Assembly: GCA_030527925.1 (NCBI GenBank)
Contig: JAUMZW010000015.1
Location: forward strand, 1-39,019
DNA length: 39,019 nt
Source of the DNA: Streptococcus sp.
GTDB lineage: Bacteria > Bacillota > Bacilli > Lactobacillales > Streptococcaceae
Direction: 5' to 3'
Shown here: one piece after another, positions 27,801 through 36,511 of the stretch
Numbering within the stretch: the stretch's first letter is position 1
Layout of the letters: each line of letters opens with the position of its first letter
Position numbers and translations under genes: made by a program
Notes under the pieces: generated by a model
What the model was told of the DNA's origin: nothing
The model's input: the letters and a program-made list of their open reading frames with translations, nothing else
The model's database searches: none

Positions 27801-27895
27801 AAAATATTATTTTGGAGTTCTAAAATTTTAACAAAACCGTTTTCATATATTTCAATTCCTTGATTACGGACATGTCCTGGAATCATCCTACTCAT
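24803..27895 (-). CDS. SNF2-family DEAD/DEAH-box helicase with SWIM zinc finger
   Basis: This is an ATP-dependent DNA translocase of the RapA/Snf2 type. The 1030-residue protein has an N-terminal SWIM zinc finger (about residues 50-66: CEC, then CQH). A long middle domain found in bacterial SNF2 proteins follows. The helicase core has GVLADDMGLGKTLQT (Walker A Lys near 612), LDEAQVIKN (near 705), ALSGTPIEN, and in the second lobe VLVFSQFRGML, LISLKAGGVGLNLP and QAISRAHRIGQKSNVEVYRL. Its cellular role in streptococci is not established. GGAGG precedes the ATG. A terminator lies between it and der upstream, so it may have its own promoter. Confidence 0.92.
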   Translation of the reverse strand: MSRMIPGHVRNQGIEIYENGFVKILELQNNILKAIVEDYHIDYSKEDYLINCECSFFLQKKYCQHLAALEAYLKNESDGQELEKEMMGQKQEAVAVKEETTFGHLFLSDLEASDDYSILYRLCVEGEPSFYSSDIWWTIKLNRISDEKSYVVRDIKSFLQTVRKSGYYQIGKSYFEQLNFEKFDLPSQEFIQFLWKIIPSQDYSELEYILPSRARYLNFPTGFFEEGISLAQSLYYFSCQIAQHYYKHFSFCQLSGNDDLFSFKVFLHRHFIELLIEEKNFKLFSNAQFLFLKGTFYELSLRQLQIFQAIRNVPLDSNLIKRISFDISEQAKLASALLDFKLLGNVSAPKVFDIQDFKVLFVFDYVDDMITLNMSFKYEDRIVSSFKEYSELPFASHFRHERQIFTALITHGFTEDFKSAIPISTPSDIYHFFTDTLLTFRRLGEVLLSDELEDLFIYDDTRVKISGQGSLLDISFDFSNINNSDISKAMEGLLKGQDYIITTGGKVLVFDDEIKQISQTLKNLRIHFSESGYGKLDKLSALRITETFSDSNRITLSEEFKQLAYDLAHPESFKIDLPVVHAKLRDYQKSGIRWFSMLDSYGFGGVLADDMGLGKTLQTISFLLDKVKKGAKVLILAPSSLIYNWRDEFKKFAPEVEVAVIYGLKGNRDALIAESPSVMVTSYASFRQDSEVYSAYQFDYLILDEAQVIKNSQTKIAQELRHFKVKNCFALSGTPIENKLLEIWSIFQIVLPGLLPGKKDFLKLDSKKVAQFIKPFVLRRKKEDVLPELPDLIEITYPNELTEPQKSLYLAQLQQIQNQVIGVSNETFNRRKIEILSGITRLRQICDTPSLFMDYQDDSGKVESLRQLLLQIKENGHRVLVFSQFRGMLDIAEQVMIDLDMTSYKITGSTLANDRQEMTQAFNKGAKDAFLISLKAGGVGLNLPGADTVILIDLWWNPAVEMQAISRAHRIGQKSNVEVYRLITRGTIEEKILALQESKKHLVSSVLDGVESKSSMTLEEIKEILGLSEV

Positions 27896-27950
27896 AGTTT
27901 TTCGCCTCCATATTATTTCTTAATTATAACAAAAATAATTAAGAAGATAT

Positions 27951-27984
27951 AAAAAATAAACCCTAAACGAACTAAGGTTTATTT
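27951..27984 (-). terminator. terminator of der
   Basis: The stem AAATAAACC/GGGTTTATTT with a loop of about 12 bases and a T tract lies just after the der stop codon. Confidence 0.75.
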
Positions 27985-27997
27985 TAAAGATTCATAA

Positions 27998-29308
27998 TCA
28001 CTTCCGTTTTCTAGCAATTAGGTTAATCGGTGTTCCTTCAAAAACAAAGGCGGCACGAATTTGATTCTCTAAGAATCGAAGGTATGAAAAATGCATTAAT
28101 TCTTCTTCATTTACAAAGATAACAAATGTCGGAGGTTTAACGGAAACCTGAGTTGCATAAAAAATCTTTAAACGTTTTCCTTTATCTGTCGGTGTTGGAT
28201 TAATTGCAATGGCATCCATAATGACATCATTTAAAACAGCAGATGGAATACGTTTATTTTGACTCTCACTAATTGACTTAATCATTTCAGGCAATTTATG
28301 AAGACGTTGTTTTGTCGCTGCTGATACGAAAATAATCGGGGCATAGGAAATGTATTGGAAATTATCTCTAATATCTGCTTCCCATTGTGTAACAGTGTGA
28401 TTATCTTTTTCAATTGTATCCCACTTATTAACTACAATTATCATTCCTTTACCAGCTTCATGAGCAAAACCAGCAATCCGTTTATCGTATTCTCTAATAC
28501 CTTCTTCTGCATTAATGACCATCAAGACAACATCCGAACGATCAATTGCTCTCATAGACCTCATAACAGAATATTTTTCTGTATTTTCATATACCTTTCC
28601 AGATTTACGCATTCCGGCAGTATCTATCATCGTATACTCTTGACCTGTACTATCTGTAAAATTTGTATCAATAGCATCACGAGTTGTTCCCGCAATTGGG
28701 CTTGCAATAACTCTATCCTCACCTAAAATGGCATTGATTAAACTTGATTTCCCTACATTTGGGCGACCAATTAGACTAAATTTAATAATATCTGGATTTT
28801 CTTCCTCGGCTTCAACCGGTAAATTTTCAACTATACTATCTAGAACATCTCCAGTACCAATTCCATGAACTGATGATACTGGGTAAGGATCGCCTAATCC
28901 CAATGCATAAAAATCATAAATATCATTACGCATTTCTGGATTGTCAACCTTATTAACTACTAAAATAACTGGTTTATGAGTACGATAAAGGATTTTAGCA
29001 ACATATTCATCTGCATCCGTTACACCTTCTTTACCAGATACCACAAAGACAATAACATCTGCTTCTGTCATTGCAATGTCTGCTTGATGTTTGATCTGTT
29101 CCATAAATGGAGCATCAACATCATCAATACCACCAGTATCAATAATTGAAAATTGTCGATTTAACCATTCTGCTGTTGTGTAAATCCTATCTCGTGTTAC
29201 ACCTTCAACATCTTCAACAATTGAAATTCTCTCTCCAGCTATACGGTTAAATAAAGTCGATTTCCCAACATTGGGACGACCAACTATAGCAACTGTCGGT
29301 AAACTCAT
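27998..29308 (-). CDS. der: ribosome-assembly GTPase Der (EngA)
   Basis: This is an essential GTPase for maturation of the 50S ribosomal subunit. The 436-residue protein has two tandem GTPase domains. The first has [14 protein letters not shown] near the N-terminus, DTGGID and NKVD. The second has [25 protein letters not shown] and NKWD. A C-terminal KH-like domain ends in the basic ARKRK. AAAGGAG precedes the ATG. It starts 13 bases after dnaI, so it belongs to the nrdR-dnaB-dnaI-der transcript. Confidence 0.97.
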   Translation of the reverse strand: MSLPTVAIVGRPNVGKSTLFNRIAGERISIVEDVEGVTRDRIYTTAEWLNRQFSIIDTGGIDDVDAPFMEQIKHQADIAMTEADVIVFVVSGKEGVTDADEYVAKILYRTHKPVILVVNKVDNPEMRNDIYDFYALGLGDPYPVSSVHGIGTGDVLDSIVENLPVEAEEENPDIIKFSLIGRPNVGKSSLINAILGEDRVIASPIAGTTRDAIDTNFTDSTGQEYTMIDTAGMRKSGKVYENTEKYSVMRSMRAIDRSDVVLMVINAEEGIREYDKRIAGFAHEAGKGMIIVVNKWDTIEKDNHTVTQWEADIRDNFQYISYAPIIFVSAATKQRLHKLPEMIKSISESQNKRIPSAVLNDVIMDAIAINPTPTDKGKRLKIFYATQVSVKPPTFVIFVNEEELMHFSYLRFLENQIRAAFVFEGTPINLIARKRK

Positions 29309-29321
29309 CTTTTCTCCTTTT

Positions 29322-30224
29322 CTAATGATGTCTACGATTACTACCTTCTAAATGTAAACTCTTTGCTAAATAGGTAATACGTTCCATCACGCGCTTTGCT
29401 TGCCAAACTTCATCGCCTGATTTTGTGTTAGAAAAATGTTTTTCTAAACCTTCTAAATCAAAATTTGAAGTAAAAAAAGTTAATAATTGCTCTTGCATGC
29501 GATACTGTAAAATAACTTGTAAAATATCATCTCTTATCCAAGCATTGGACTGCTCAGCTCCAATATCATCAAATATTAAAATCTCAGATTTTTTTATTTT
29601 ATCAACTTCTTCTTTTACTGTATTTGATTGAATGGCATCCTTAATATCAAGTGCAAATGTTGGGAAATGTAAGATTAGCGTTTGCTTCTGATACCTATCT
29701 GACAAACGGTTTGCTAAATATCCCATTAAATAACTCTTACCAACTCCAAAATTTCCAAAAACATATAAACCTTTTGACTTTTTGCGTTCAAAATCTTTAA
29801 TATAAGCATTTATCTCTTCAAAAAGTTGAATACGATTTGAATCTTCTAAATCAATGTCCGAAGACTTAATCGATTTTAAATCATTAGGTAAACCTATTAA
29901 AGACACTCGATTTCTAATTTCTTGCTGTTTTCTAGCTTCTACTAAAGCCTTAGTTTCCAAGTAAAAAACATCTGCATATCCCTCATTCATTTTTAGAATC
30001 GGTTGATAACCCTTTGTTAGGTAGTTAATATCCTGAGCTAAAAACTTATCTCTCTCACTAATAAACTGATTAAACTTGGGTAAACTTTTTGAGACCTCTG
30101 AAGTAGAAAGTTGATTTTTTAATACAAACTCTTGCACTTCTGGGTCACTTAATATTTTTTCTTTTAAACTTTCAAAACTAGCATGATGAGATAACGGTTT
30201 GATAGCTTCACTTATCTTTTTCAT
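29322..30224 (-). CDS. dnaI: primosomal helicase loader DnaI
   Basis: This AAA+ ATPase loads the replicative helicase (DnaC in Bacillus terms) onto DNA with DnaB. The 300-residue protein has an N-terminal helicase-binding region. The ATPase domain follows: [15 protein letters not shown] (Walker A, about 156-164), [11 protein letters not shown] (Walker B), and [12 protein letters not shown] (sensor 1). GGAGG lies 5 bases before the ATG. It follows dnaB by 9 bases. Confidence 0.95.
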   Translation of the reverse strand: MKKISEAIKPLSHHASFESLKEKILSDPEVQEFVLKNQLSTSEVSKSLPKFNQFISERDKFLAQDINYLTKGYQPILKMNEGYADVFYLETKALVEARKQQEIRNRVSLIGLPNDLKSIKSSDIDLEDSNRIQLFEEINAYIKDFERKKSKGLYVFGNFGVGKSYLMGYLANRLSDRYQKQTLILHFPTFALDIKDAIQSNTVKEEVDKIKKSEILIFDDIGAEQSNAWIRDDILQVILQYRMQEQLLTFFTSNFDLEGLEKHFSNTKSGDEVWQAKRVMERITYLAKSLHLEGSNRRHH

Positions 30225-30233
30225 TTCGGCCTC

Positions 30234-31358
30234 CTAATCCTCTAACAGACTTTTCTTTAAAGCCTCTAATTTTGCTTTTTCTTCTGGAGTTGCTGTCTTT
30301 TTATACTCTTTTTCTGACCAGGATGGAACGTTAGAACGCTGTTTTTTCTTTGTTGTAACAGGTTTATTCGTACGCATTTGTTTCATCGCTAATTCTGCAG
30401 TAACAATATTGCGGTATGAAAAATCATTGGCAATTTTAATAATATAGGACTGATTAAGATTAGCAGAATCTGTCTTATTTAAGGTATATAGAGTCATTAT
30501 ATTGATAACTTCATCTAAAAATCCCATTTCTGCAATTTTTTTAAGGATATTTTCTTCATTCCTCGTTACAACAGCTTTTTTACTTTTCTTAATTTTAATT
30601 AAGAAATCTAAAGCAGTATTTTGTTTAGCTTCGCGAATGATAATCTGCTCCTTTGGAGTAAAATCATCAGGACCCACTAATGCTTGACTCTCTCTCAAAG
30701 CATTCATGCGTTCTATTGAAATTTTACCATCAACAGCTGTTTCTTGAGCAATTTTAAAAGTAGCAAACCAATTTAAATCATATTTCTCAGCAAAATATGT
30801 CACTGCCATAGCATCATCTTGCTCATGATTAAAGCACAAGCCATTTTTTGACATCAAAAGTTTAAAATGTTCCAAATCAAATAATTGATCATTAGCAGTA
30901 GAAACCTTTATATCACCCACCTCGGAAAAAATATCAGATAATTTTTTAGATAGGTTTTGAGCATTTTTAGGAACGTAACTAATTAACTCACTAACAGCTA
31001 CTTGGCCTATTTTTTGCTCCAGTAATGTCTTAAAAACAGGTATCCCCAAAAACTGCTCTCGACTACAAGTTGGTAATAATTTAATCAAATAACCTTTTGA
31101 AATACTATAAAACTCTATTAGTTGCATAGCAGATAAAATATCTAAGCTCTGTTTAAGTTCTGGCATGCTAAACTGTGTATGATTTAAAATCTCACTAAAT
31201 TTATGACCTTGTACACCATTATCAAAAAAAGCAAGTAAGTAGTTATATAATGCACAGGCTTCTAGACCAATAATAGGTAGATAAAGCTGGGATAAGTTAC
31301 TTGAGTTCGATGAAACAACATTATTTTTTAAAAAGTAAAATTCATCAATTGGATTCAC
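30234..31358 (-). CDS. dnaB: replication initiation and membrane attachment protein DnaB (GTG start)
   Basis: This is the Gram-positive helicase co-loader, not the E. coli helicase of the same name. It works with DnaD and DnaI at the origin and at restart sites. The 374-residue protein has the N-terminal winged-helix part ([20 protein letters not shown]). The C-terminal DnaB/DnaD-type region follows ([40 protein letters not shown]), and then a basic tail with PSWSEKEY. The start is GTG 31358 and overlaps the end of nrdR by 14 bases. The ribosome site is poor, so expression probably depends on coupling. Confidence 0.92.
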   Translation of the reverse strand: MNPIDEFYFLKNNVVSSNSSNLSQLYLPIIGLEACALYNYLLAFFDNGVQGHKFSEILNHTQFSMPELKQSLDILSAMQLIEFYSISKGYLIKLLPTCSREQFLGIPVFKTLLEQKIGQVAVSELISYVPKNAQNLSKKLSDIFSEVGDIKVSTANDQLFDLEHFKLLMSKNGLCFNHEQDDAMAVTYFAEKYDLNWFATFKIAQETAVDGKISIERMNALRESQALVGPDDFTPKEQIIIREAKQNTALDFLIKIKKSKKAVVTRNEENILKKIAEMGFLDEVINIMTLYTLNKTDSANLNQSYIIKIANDFSYRNIVTAELAMKQMRTNKPVTTKKKQRSNVPSWSEKEYKKTATPEEKAKLEALKKSLLED

Positions 31359-31836
31359 TTGTTATACCACTTTTCTTATTACGTACACGTTTTGTAATTT
31401 GCTGTAGCAATTCTTCAATCTCATCAACATCCTTAAATGACTTATATACACTGGCAAAACGAACATAGGTAATTTCATCTAATTCCGCCAATTCATCCAT
31501 AACCATATTACCTATAACTACAGAATCAACCTCATCATCATACTCTCTACGAATTGCTTGTTCAATTTTTGATATTACTGCTTCAATATCATCACTAGTA
31601 ACTGGACGTTTTTGAGCACTCTGGATAATCCCATTCAAAATTTTATCTCGAGAAAATTGTTCCCTGGTCTTATCTTTTTTTACAACCAAAAGTGGAACTT
31701 CTTCTAAGCGTTCAAATGTTGTAAATCGAGCATGACACTCTTCACATTCACGACGTCTACGAATTGTATTTCCGTCTTCAGTTTGACGACTGTCAATTAC
31801 ACTTGATTTATTGTTTCCACACTTTGGACAACGCAT
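31345..31836 (-). CDS. nrdR: transcriptional repressor NrdR
   Basis: This is an ATP/dATP-sensing repressor of ribonucleotide reductase genes. The 163-residue protein starts with the zinc ribbon MRCPKCGNN...CEECHARF (Cys3, Cys6 and a CxxC near 31-34). The ATP-cone domain follows ([20 protein letters not shown] and [15 protein letters not shown]). It is the first gene of the nrdR-dnaB-dnaI-der unit. Upstream TTGTTA and TGGTAAAAT form a weak extended -10 promoter. In S. pyogenes and S. agalactiae the gene upstream of nrdR is, from memory, covS; here it is ahpF. Confidence 0.96.
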   Translation of the reverse strand: MRCPKCGNNKSSVIDSRQTEDGNTIRRRRECEECHARFTTFERLEEVPLLVVKKDKTREQFSRDKILNGIIQSAQKRPVTSDDIEAVISKIEQAIRREYDDEVDSVVIGNMVMDELAELDEITYVRFASVYKSFKDVDEIEELLQQITKRVRNKKSGITSESN

Positions 31837-31978
31837 ACAAACACCCCGATTCTAACACACTTTAATACTTTATTTTACCATAATCTTACTCATAACAAAA
31901 GAATGAGAATAAAACAAAATATAAACTTGTAATCTTATGTATAGTTTTCCAAATAATAGCAAACATATTCTTATTTAA

Positions 31979-32010
31979 TAAAAAAGAGGACAAGTTGTCC
32001 CCTTTTTTAT
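31979..32010 (-). terminator. terminator of ahpF
   Basis: Minus strand AAAAAAGGGGACAA/TTGTCCTCTTTTTT forms a long stem ending in T residues and overlaps the ahpF stop codon. Confidence 0.8.
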
Positions 32011-33536
32011 AACCTAATGAGATAATCAAATGCACCTAGAGCTGCAGTAGCTCCCGATCCCATCGAAATAATAATTTGTTTATAAGCACTATCTGTGCAA
32101 TCTCCAGCCGCATATATCCCAGGAATATTAGTTGCACCGTGAGAATCAACCTTAATTTCACCTCTATCATTAAGTTCAACTCCACTCTCTTTTAGCCAAT
32201 CTGTACTTGGTACTAAACCAATTTGAACAAAAACACCTTTAACATCTGTTTCGAAACTTTCATTTGTTTCACGATTCATATAACGGATTTGTTCGACCTG
32301 TGAATCACCTTTTATTTCTTGAACTGCAACATTTGTATGTATAGTAATATTTGAAATACTATTTGCTCTATCTTGTAAAACTCTATCTGCTTTTAATTGA
32401 GGTAAAAATTCAAAAACAGTAACATGTTTAGCCAAACCAGATAAATCAATCGCAGCTTCAATCCCTGAATTACCACCACCAACAACTGCGACATTTTCTC
32501 CTTCAAATAATGGACCATCACAATGTGGACAATAAGTCACACCTTTTTTGCGGAATTCTTCCTCACCCGGAACATTGATATTACGCCACTTAGCACCTAA
32601 AGCTAAAACAATTGCTTTTGCTTTAAGCATAGCACCATTTTTCAAAGTCACTTCAACAAGATCCTTTTTTTCTACCTTAACAACACGTTGACCTTTCATA
32701 ATATCAATCGGATAGTGTTTTGCATGTTCCTCAACACTTGCCATCAATTTAGGACCTTCAGTGTAAGATGTTCCAATCATATTTTCAATACCTACAGTTT
32801 CCATTACTTGTCCACCATAAGTTTCAACAACCATACCAGCTCTGATACCCTTACGTGATGCATATATTGCAGCACTGTTACCTGCTGGTCCACCACCAAT
32901 AACTAAAACATCGTAAGTTTCTTTTGCATTGTATTCATCTACATCAGATGCAGCAACAAATTCTAATAGTTGTTCGATACTCATTCTACCACTAGCTATC
33001 TCATCACCATTTAAAAATACGGTAGGAACAGCCATGATTTTACGATCATCAATCTCTTCTTTAAACATGCCACCCTCAATCATTGTATGGCTAATGTTAG
33101 GATTTAAAATTGACATAATATTTAAAGCTTGAACAACATCAGGACAATTATGACAAGTTAAACTAACGTAAGTTTCAAAATGATAAGTCTCTTTAACAGC
33201 TTGAATCTTACGTATTACATCATCATCAACTTTGGGAGCACGTCCTGAAACTTGCAAAATTGCTAAAACAAGTGAGGTAAATTCATGACCTAAAGGCAGT
33301 CCAGCAAATCTAACGCGTCCCTCTTCACCTGGTTTACTAATAGAAAAACTAGGTTTCCTCTCATTGTTTTCTTCAACTATACTTAATCTAGGAGATAATG
33401 AAACAATCTCTTCTAAGAATTCAGAAACTTTTTCAGAATTTTCGCCTTCTCCTAAACTAACATGAAATACAAGATCTGACTCTAATAATTCAAGATATTG
33501 GACAAGTTGCTCTCTAATATTCTTATCTAATGCCAT
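32007..33536 (-). CDS. ahpF: alkyl hydroperoxide reductase subunit F
   Basis: This flavoprotein moves electrons from NADH to AhpC for peroxide reduction. The 509-residue protein has an N-terminal double-thioredoxin domain with the CHNC disulfide (Cys128, Cys131). An FAD domain follows (VIGGGPAGNSAAIYA near 212), then an NAD domain (VVGGGNSGIEAA), the redox pair Cys336/Cys339 in CPHCDG, and the FAD motif GIYAAGDCTD. All parts are present. It follows ahpC by 9 bases. Some databases name streptococcal forms H2O2-forming NADH oxidase (Nox1). Confidence 0.95.
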   Translation of the reverse strand: MALDKNIREQLVQYLELLESDLVFHVSLGEGENSEKVSEFLEEIVSLSPRLSIVEENNERKPSFSISKPGEEGRVRFAGLPLGHEFTSLVLAILQVSGRAPKVDDDVIRKIQAVKETYHFETYVSLTCHNCPDVVQALNIMSILNPNISHTMIEGGMFKEEIDDRKIMAVPTVFLNGDEIASGRMSIEQLLEFVAASDVDEYNAKETYDVLVIGGGPAGNSAAIYASRKGIRAGMVVETYGGQVMETVGIENMIGTSYTEGPKLMASVEEHAKHYPIDIMKGQRVVKVEKKDLVEVTLKNGAMLKAKAIVLALGAKWRNINVPGEEEFRKKGVTYCPHCDGPLFEGENVAVVGGGNSGIEAAIDLSGLAKHVTVFEFLPQLKADRVLQDRANSISNITIHTNVAVQEIKGDSQVEQIRYMNRETNESFETDVKGVFVQIGLVPSTDWLKESGVELNDRGEIKVDSHGATNIPGIYAAGDCTDSAYKQIIISMGSGATAALGAFDYLIRL

Positions 33537-33545
33537 CTTATCCTC

Positions 33546-34106
33546 CTAAATTTTACCTACTAAATCAAGACTTGGTGTAATTGTTTCTGCTCCTTCTTTC
33601 CATTTAGCTGGACAAACTTCTCCTGGATGTGCACGAACATATTGACCTGCACGAATTTTATCGACCAAACCAGATGCATCACGACCAATACCATCCGAAT
33701 TTATCTCCATTGTTTGAATCACACCGTCTGGATCGAGAATAAATGTTCCACGTTGAGATAATCCATCTTCTGATAACACTCCAAAACCTTTTGAAATAAC
33801 GTGCGATGGATCACCAATCATAATATATTCAAGTTTATTGATTGCTTCTGAGTCATCATGCCATGCTTTATGTGTGTAGTGTGTATCTGTTGATACTGAA
33901 TACACTTCAACCCCTAAATCTTTTAATTCATGATAATACTCTTGTAAATCTTCTAATTCAGTTGGACAAACAAATGAAAAGTCAGCTGGATAAAAACATA
34001 CAATACTCCAATGACCTTTAAAATCTTCACTTGATACCTCAATAAATTTTCCATTATGATAAGCTTCTGCTTTAAATTCTACGATTTCTTTTCCAATAAT
34101 TGACAT
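33546..34106 (-). CDS. ahpC: alkyl hydroperoxide reductase subunit C (peroxiredoxin)
   Basis: It reduces H2O2 and organic peroxides. It is a 186-residue typical two-Cys peroxiredoxin with peroxidatic Cys47 in [12 protein letters not shown] and resolving Cys165 in [17 protein letters not shown] precedes the ATG. It starts only 27 bases after the end of the adhP pseudogene on the same strand. I see no terminator between, so it may be transcribed from the adhP promoter unless a promoter lies within adhP. Confidence 0.96.
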   Translation of the reverse strand: MSIIGKEIVEFKAEAYHNGKFIEVSSEDFKGHWSIVCFYPADFSFVCPTELEDLQEYYHELKDLGVEVYSVSTDTHYTHKAWHDDSEAINKLEYIMIGDPSHVISKGFGVLSEDGLSQRGTFILDPDGVIQTMEINSDGIGRDASGLVDKIRAGQYVRAHPGEVCPAKWKEGAETITPSLDLVGKI

Positions 34107-34133
34107 AATATTCTCCTTTATTTATTTCTATTT

Positions 34134-35144
34134 TTAAAATTCTAATACCATACGACCAGTGATTTCACCTTTTTCTATTTCATCAAATACCTTTTGAGCA
34201 TCAGAAATTGGATGAGTTTGAACAACAGGAACCACTAATCCTTCTACACCAAATTGGAAAGCCTCTTCCAAATCTTTACGTGTTCCAACTAATGAACCTA
34301 TCACCTGAATTCCATCTAAAACTCTTCTAACAATGCTAAGATCTATCATTTCAGATGGTAATCCAACTGCAACAACTCTTGCTCCTGCACGAACACTGTC
34401 TACAGCTTGATTAAAAGCAACTTTTGAAACTGCTGTAACTACAGCTGAATGAGCTCCACCTGTTTTTTCTTGGATTAAACCTGGTACGTCATCTACTTCT
34501 CTACCATTAATAACAATATCAGCACCAACTTTCTTTGCAAGCTCTAACTTATCATTATTAATATCTACAGCAACAACATGAGCATTAAATACCTTTTTTG
34601 CATATTGCACTGCCAAATTTCCTAATCCTCCAGCACCATAGATAACAATCCATTCTCCTGGTTTAACTTTAGCTTCCTTTATCGCTTTATATGTTGTAAC
34701 TCCTGCACAAGTAATAGATGATGCTTGGGCAGGGTCAAGACTTTCTGGTACTTTCACAGCATAATCTGCTGTTACAATACACTCTTGAGCCATTTCTCCA
34801 TCAACAGAATACCTCGCGTTTTTTACATTTCGACATAACGTTTCACGACCAGTAGTACAATATTCACATGTTCCACAGCCTTCAAAAAACCAAGCAATAC
34901 TAACCCTATCACCCACTTTTAAATGTGTAACATCTGAAGAAATTTCTTTAATAATACTAATTCCTTCATGACCTAAAACACGACCTGGAACTTGTCCAAA
35001 ATCCCCATGAGCAACGTGTAAATCTGTATGACATCCCCCCACAGTATTCAACTTCAACAAGGGCTTCTCCTGTTTTTAACGGACGTAATATTTTATCTAC
35101 TACTTCAACCCCGTGCTGTCCTGATTAGCAACTACCGCTTTCAT
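34134..35144 (-). pseudogene. adhP: zinc alcohol dehydrogenase AdhP, two frameshifts near the 5' end
   Basis: The gene would encode an NAD- and zinc-dependent alcohol dehydrogenase of about 336 residues, near family length. From ATG 35144 the frame reads MKAVVANQDSTG. A G run at 35109-35112 is one base short, and a TAG follows three codons later. The true frame then continues as [20 protein letters not shown]. At a six-G run (35040-35035) one extra base restores the main frame, [14 protein letters not shown]. The rest is intact: [10 protein letters not shown], the structural zinc cysteines [15 protein letters not shown] and the NAD motif [13 protein letters not shown]. The net length change is zero, but the early stop should prevent full translation. 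A TTG at about 35060 could start a product lacking the first 28 residues. Both breaks are in G homopolymers, so sequencing errors are a real alternative. Confidence 0.85.
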
Positions 35145-35186
35145 TTAAATCCCCTCTTTTAAATATATAAATATATTTACATATAT

Positions 35187-35224
35187 AGTATAGCATTTTA
35201 TCAAAAATTAGTAAACGCTTTCAT
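35187..35224 (-). promoter_or_regulatory. adhP promoter with catabolite-responsive element
   Basis: On the minus strand TTTACT (35215-35210), 17 bases and TATACT (35192-35187). Over the -35 lies ATGAAAGCGTTTACT (35224-35210). It matches the CcpA site WTGNAANCGNWNNCW at every defined base, so glucose repression is expected. Confidence 0.7.
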
Positions 35225-35232
35225 CTTATTTC

Positions 35233-35261
35233 AAAAAAGTCTAACCTCTTAAGATTAGACT
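35233..35261 (-). terminator. terminator after the peptidase remnant
   Basis: The stem AGTCTAA/TTAGACT with a 10-base loop and a run of six T lies 30 bases past the stop of the peptidase frame and just before the adhP promoter. Confidence 0.8.
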
Positions 35262-35290
35262 CTGTTTTATTCATAAAACGTTACAAGCTA

Positions 35291-35833
35291 TTAACCGTTA
35301 AACGAGACATGAACATGGTCGTAATGATTTTCCGTCACACTACCTCTGTCAGGCATAGGATTCCAAGTATAAGCTGGTCCATAGATACTTGGATAAGGTG
35401 AGTAAAAACGTTGTTTCCATATTACATACGAAATACCCTTATTAGTCATATTAGACGTTGCGTATTCTGTAACCTGATCACCTAAGGTAGAACTTACAGG
35501 AACCATAAAATCAATTGCTAAACCTTTTCCATGATCCTGAGTATCACCTTCTCTATAGCCACTAAACTCTGTTATTCCAAAAAGATTTGCAACTTCTTCT
35601 TTATAAGCCGCTACTTGAGGTTGTAATCCTGAATTATCATAATTAATCACCGTAGTATCTGTTGTTGATTGCTCAATAGTATCCTCCAAGTTATCTTCTT
35701 CTTTTACACTATTATCAATCTCTTCTCCTCCATAAAAGTTTCTTTCATCTTGGATAGGCTCATCAATGTCACTATCAACTTTCTCAACCTCAGATTCACT
35801 TTCTGGAGTAAAAGTATCATTATCTTCATTTCC
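35291..35833 (-). pseudogene. LAS-family peptidoglycan peptidase, N-terminus missing
   Basis: The frame 35833-35291 encodes 180 residues after a TAG at 35836-35834, with no ATG in frame. The first part is acidic, Glu/Asp/Ser/Thr-rich, like a linker between an anchor and an enzyme domain. The last 110 residues are a zinc peptidase domain of the LAS (D-Ala-D-Ala carboxypeptidase-like) type: DHGKGLAIDFM supplies the first His and the Asp, and HYDHVHVSFNG the final His residues. Such proteins have a signal or membrane anchor at the N-terminus. Here only about 30 bases separate the frame from the upstream gene, so the anchor appears deleted. A TTG at 35689 could start the bare enzyme domain, but it would stay inside the cell. 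Either a remnant or a product with altered location. Confidence 0.7.
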
Positions 35834-35865
35834 CTACAGTCTAAAATAATATTTAACTATCTTTT

Positions 35866-36390
35866 TTAAAATAACCCATCTAAAGCTGAAAAAGGATTAC
35901 TTTCTTTTTGTTTTTCTTGCTGTATAGCTTGATATTGTTCCTCCGTCAATACAGACCAGTCATTTCCTGAGGGTAGAATATCTCCATTTTCTTCATCAGG
36001 TGATAAAACTCTTAAAGGAATTGAGAGTAAAATATTATCAATTACACTCTCTTCTAAGTTTAGTTTATCACCCTTAACAATTAATGCTAACGCATCGTCT
36101 ACCATATCCTTTTTAGATTCATAGTCTTCCTCTGATACAAAAACCTCTGATACATCATCTGATAATTCTAACAAGACTGGTTTCATTGACCTGCTAGAAG
36201 GTAGCGTTATTAAATAAGATAATCTATAGTCCAAAAGGTATAATCCATCATCAAAACTGGCTTGACCAACAATATGTACAGCATCTATATCCAAAATTTC
36301 AGCACTTCTTTTTAATAAATCTTCCTTAACATCAAGTATCTTATCAAAAATTAAGCCTTCTTCACTTTTTCGAATTTCATTCAAATACAT
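35866..36390 (-). CDS. DUF177 (YceD-type) protein
   Basis: The 174-residue acidic cytoplasmic protein matches the DUF177/YceD family, linked in other bacteria to 23S rRNA accumulation. It has a central beta-rich segment (GLYLLDYRLSYLITLPSSRS) and an acidic region with SEVFVSEEDY. The pair of cysteines found in many family members is replaced by serines (SSRS). The C-terminus has the LSPDEE and ALDGLF segments typical of streptococcal members. AAAGGAG precedes the ATG. A TGTTATAAT extended -10 at 36422-36417 provides a promoter. In S. pyogenes, from memory, the next gene is covR; here it is the broken peptidase. Confidence 0.82.
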   Translation of the reverse strand: MYLNEIRKSEEGLIFDKILDVKEDLLKRSAEILDIDAVHIVGQASFDDGLYLLDYRLSYLITLPSSRSMKPVLLELSDDVSEVFVSEEDYESKKDMVDDALALIVKGDKLNLEESVIDNILLSIPLRVLSPDEENGDILPSGNDWSVLTEEQYQAIQQEKQKESNPFSALDGLF

Positions 36391-36416
36391 TAATTTAACT
36401 CCTTTTATTAAATTTT

Positions 36417-36425
36417 ATTATAACA
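36417..36425 (-). promoter_or_regulatory. extended -10 promoter of the DUF177 gene
   Basis: TGTTATAAT on the minus strand, about 27 bases before the ATG. A TTGACA lies upstream, but 21 bases away, which is too far for a standard -35. Confidence 0.55.
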
Positions 36426-36463
36426 AGTTTCAACACAATTGTCTGTCAAATATTACTAATATC

Positions 36464-36511
36464 TAAAAAAACTAAAACTTTAACATTTAAAAATGTTAAA
36501 GTTTTAGTTTA
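36464..36511 (-). terminator. strong terminator of lemA-htpX
   Basis: A stem of about 20 base pairs (AAACTAAAACTTTAACATTT and its complement) with a 2-4 base loop overlaps the htpX stop and ends in a T run. Confidence 0.9.

Noticed and set aside
28355..28726. Plus-strand open frame opposite der, with many Ser, Cys and Ile codons
   Set aside because: It lies wholly antisense to a strongly conserved GTPase, has no start signal and has an unlikely composition.
30365..30372. TACGAATA on the minus strand, a perfect ComX-dependent (CIN) box
   Set aside because: It lies inside the dnaB coding sequence. About one such 8-mer is expected by chance in a window this size on both strands. No competence gene follows.
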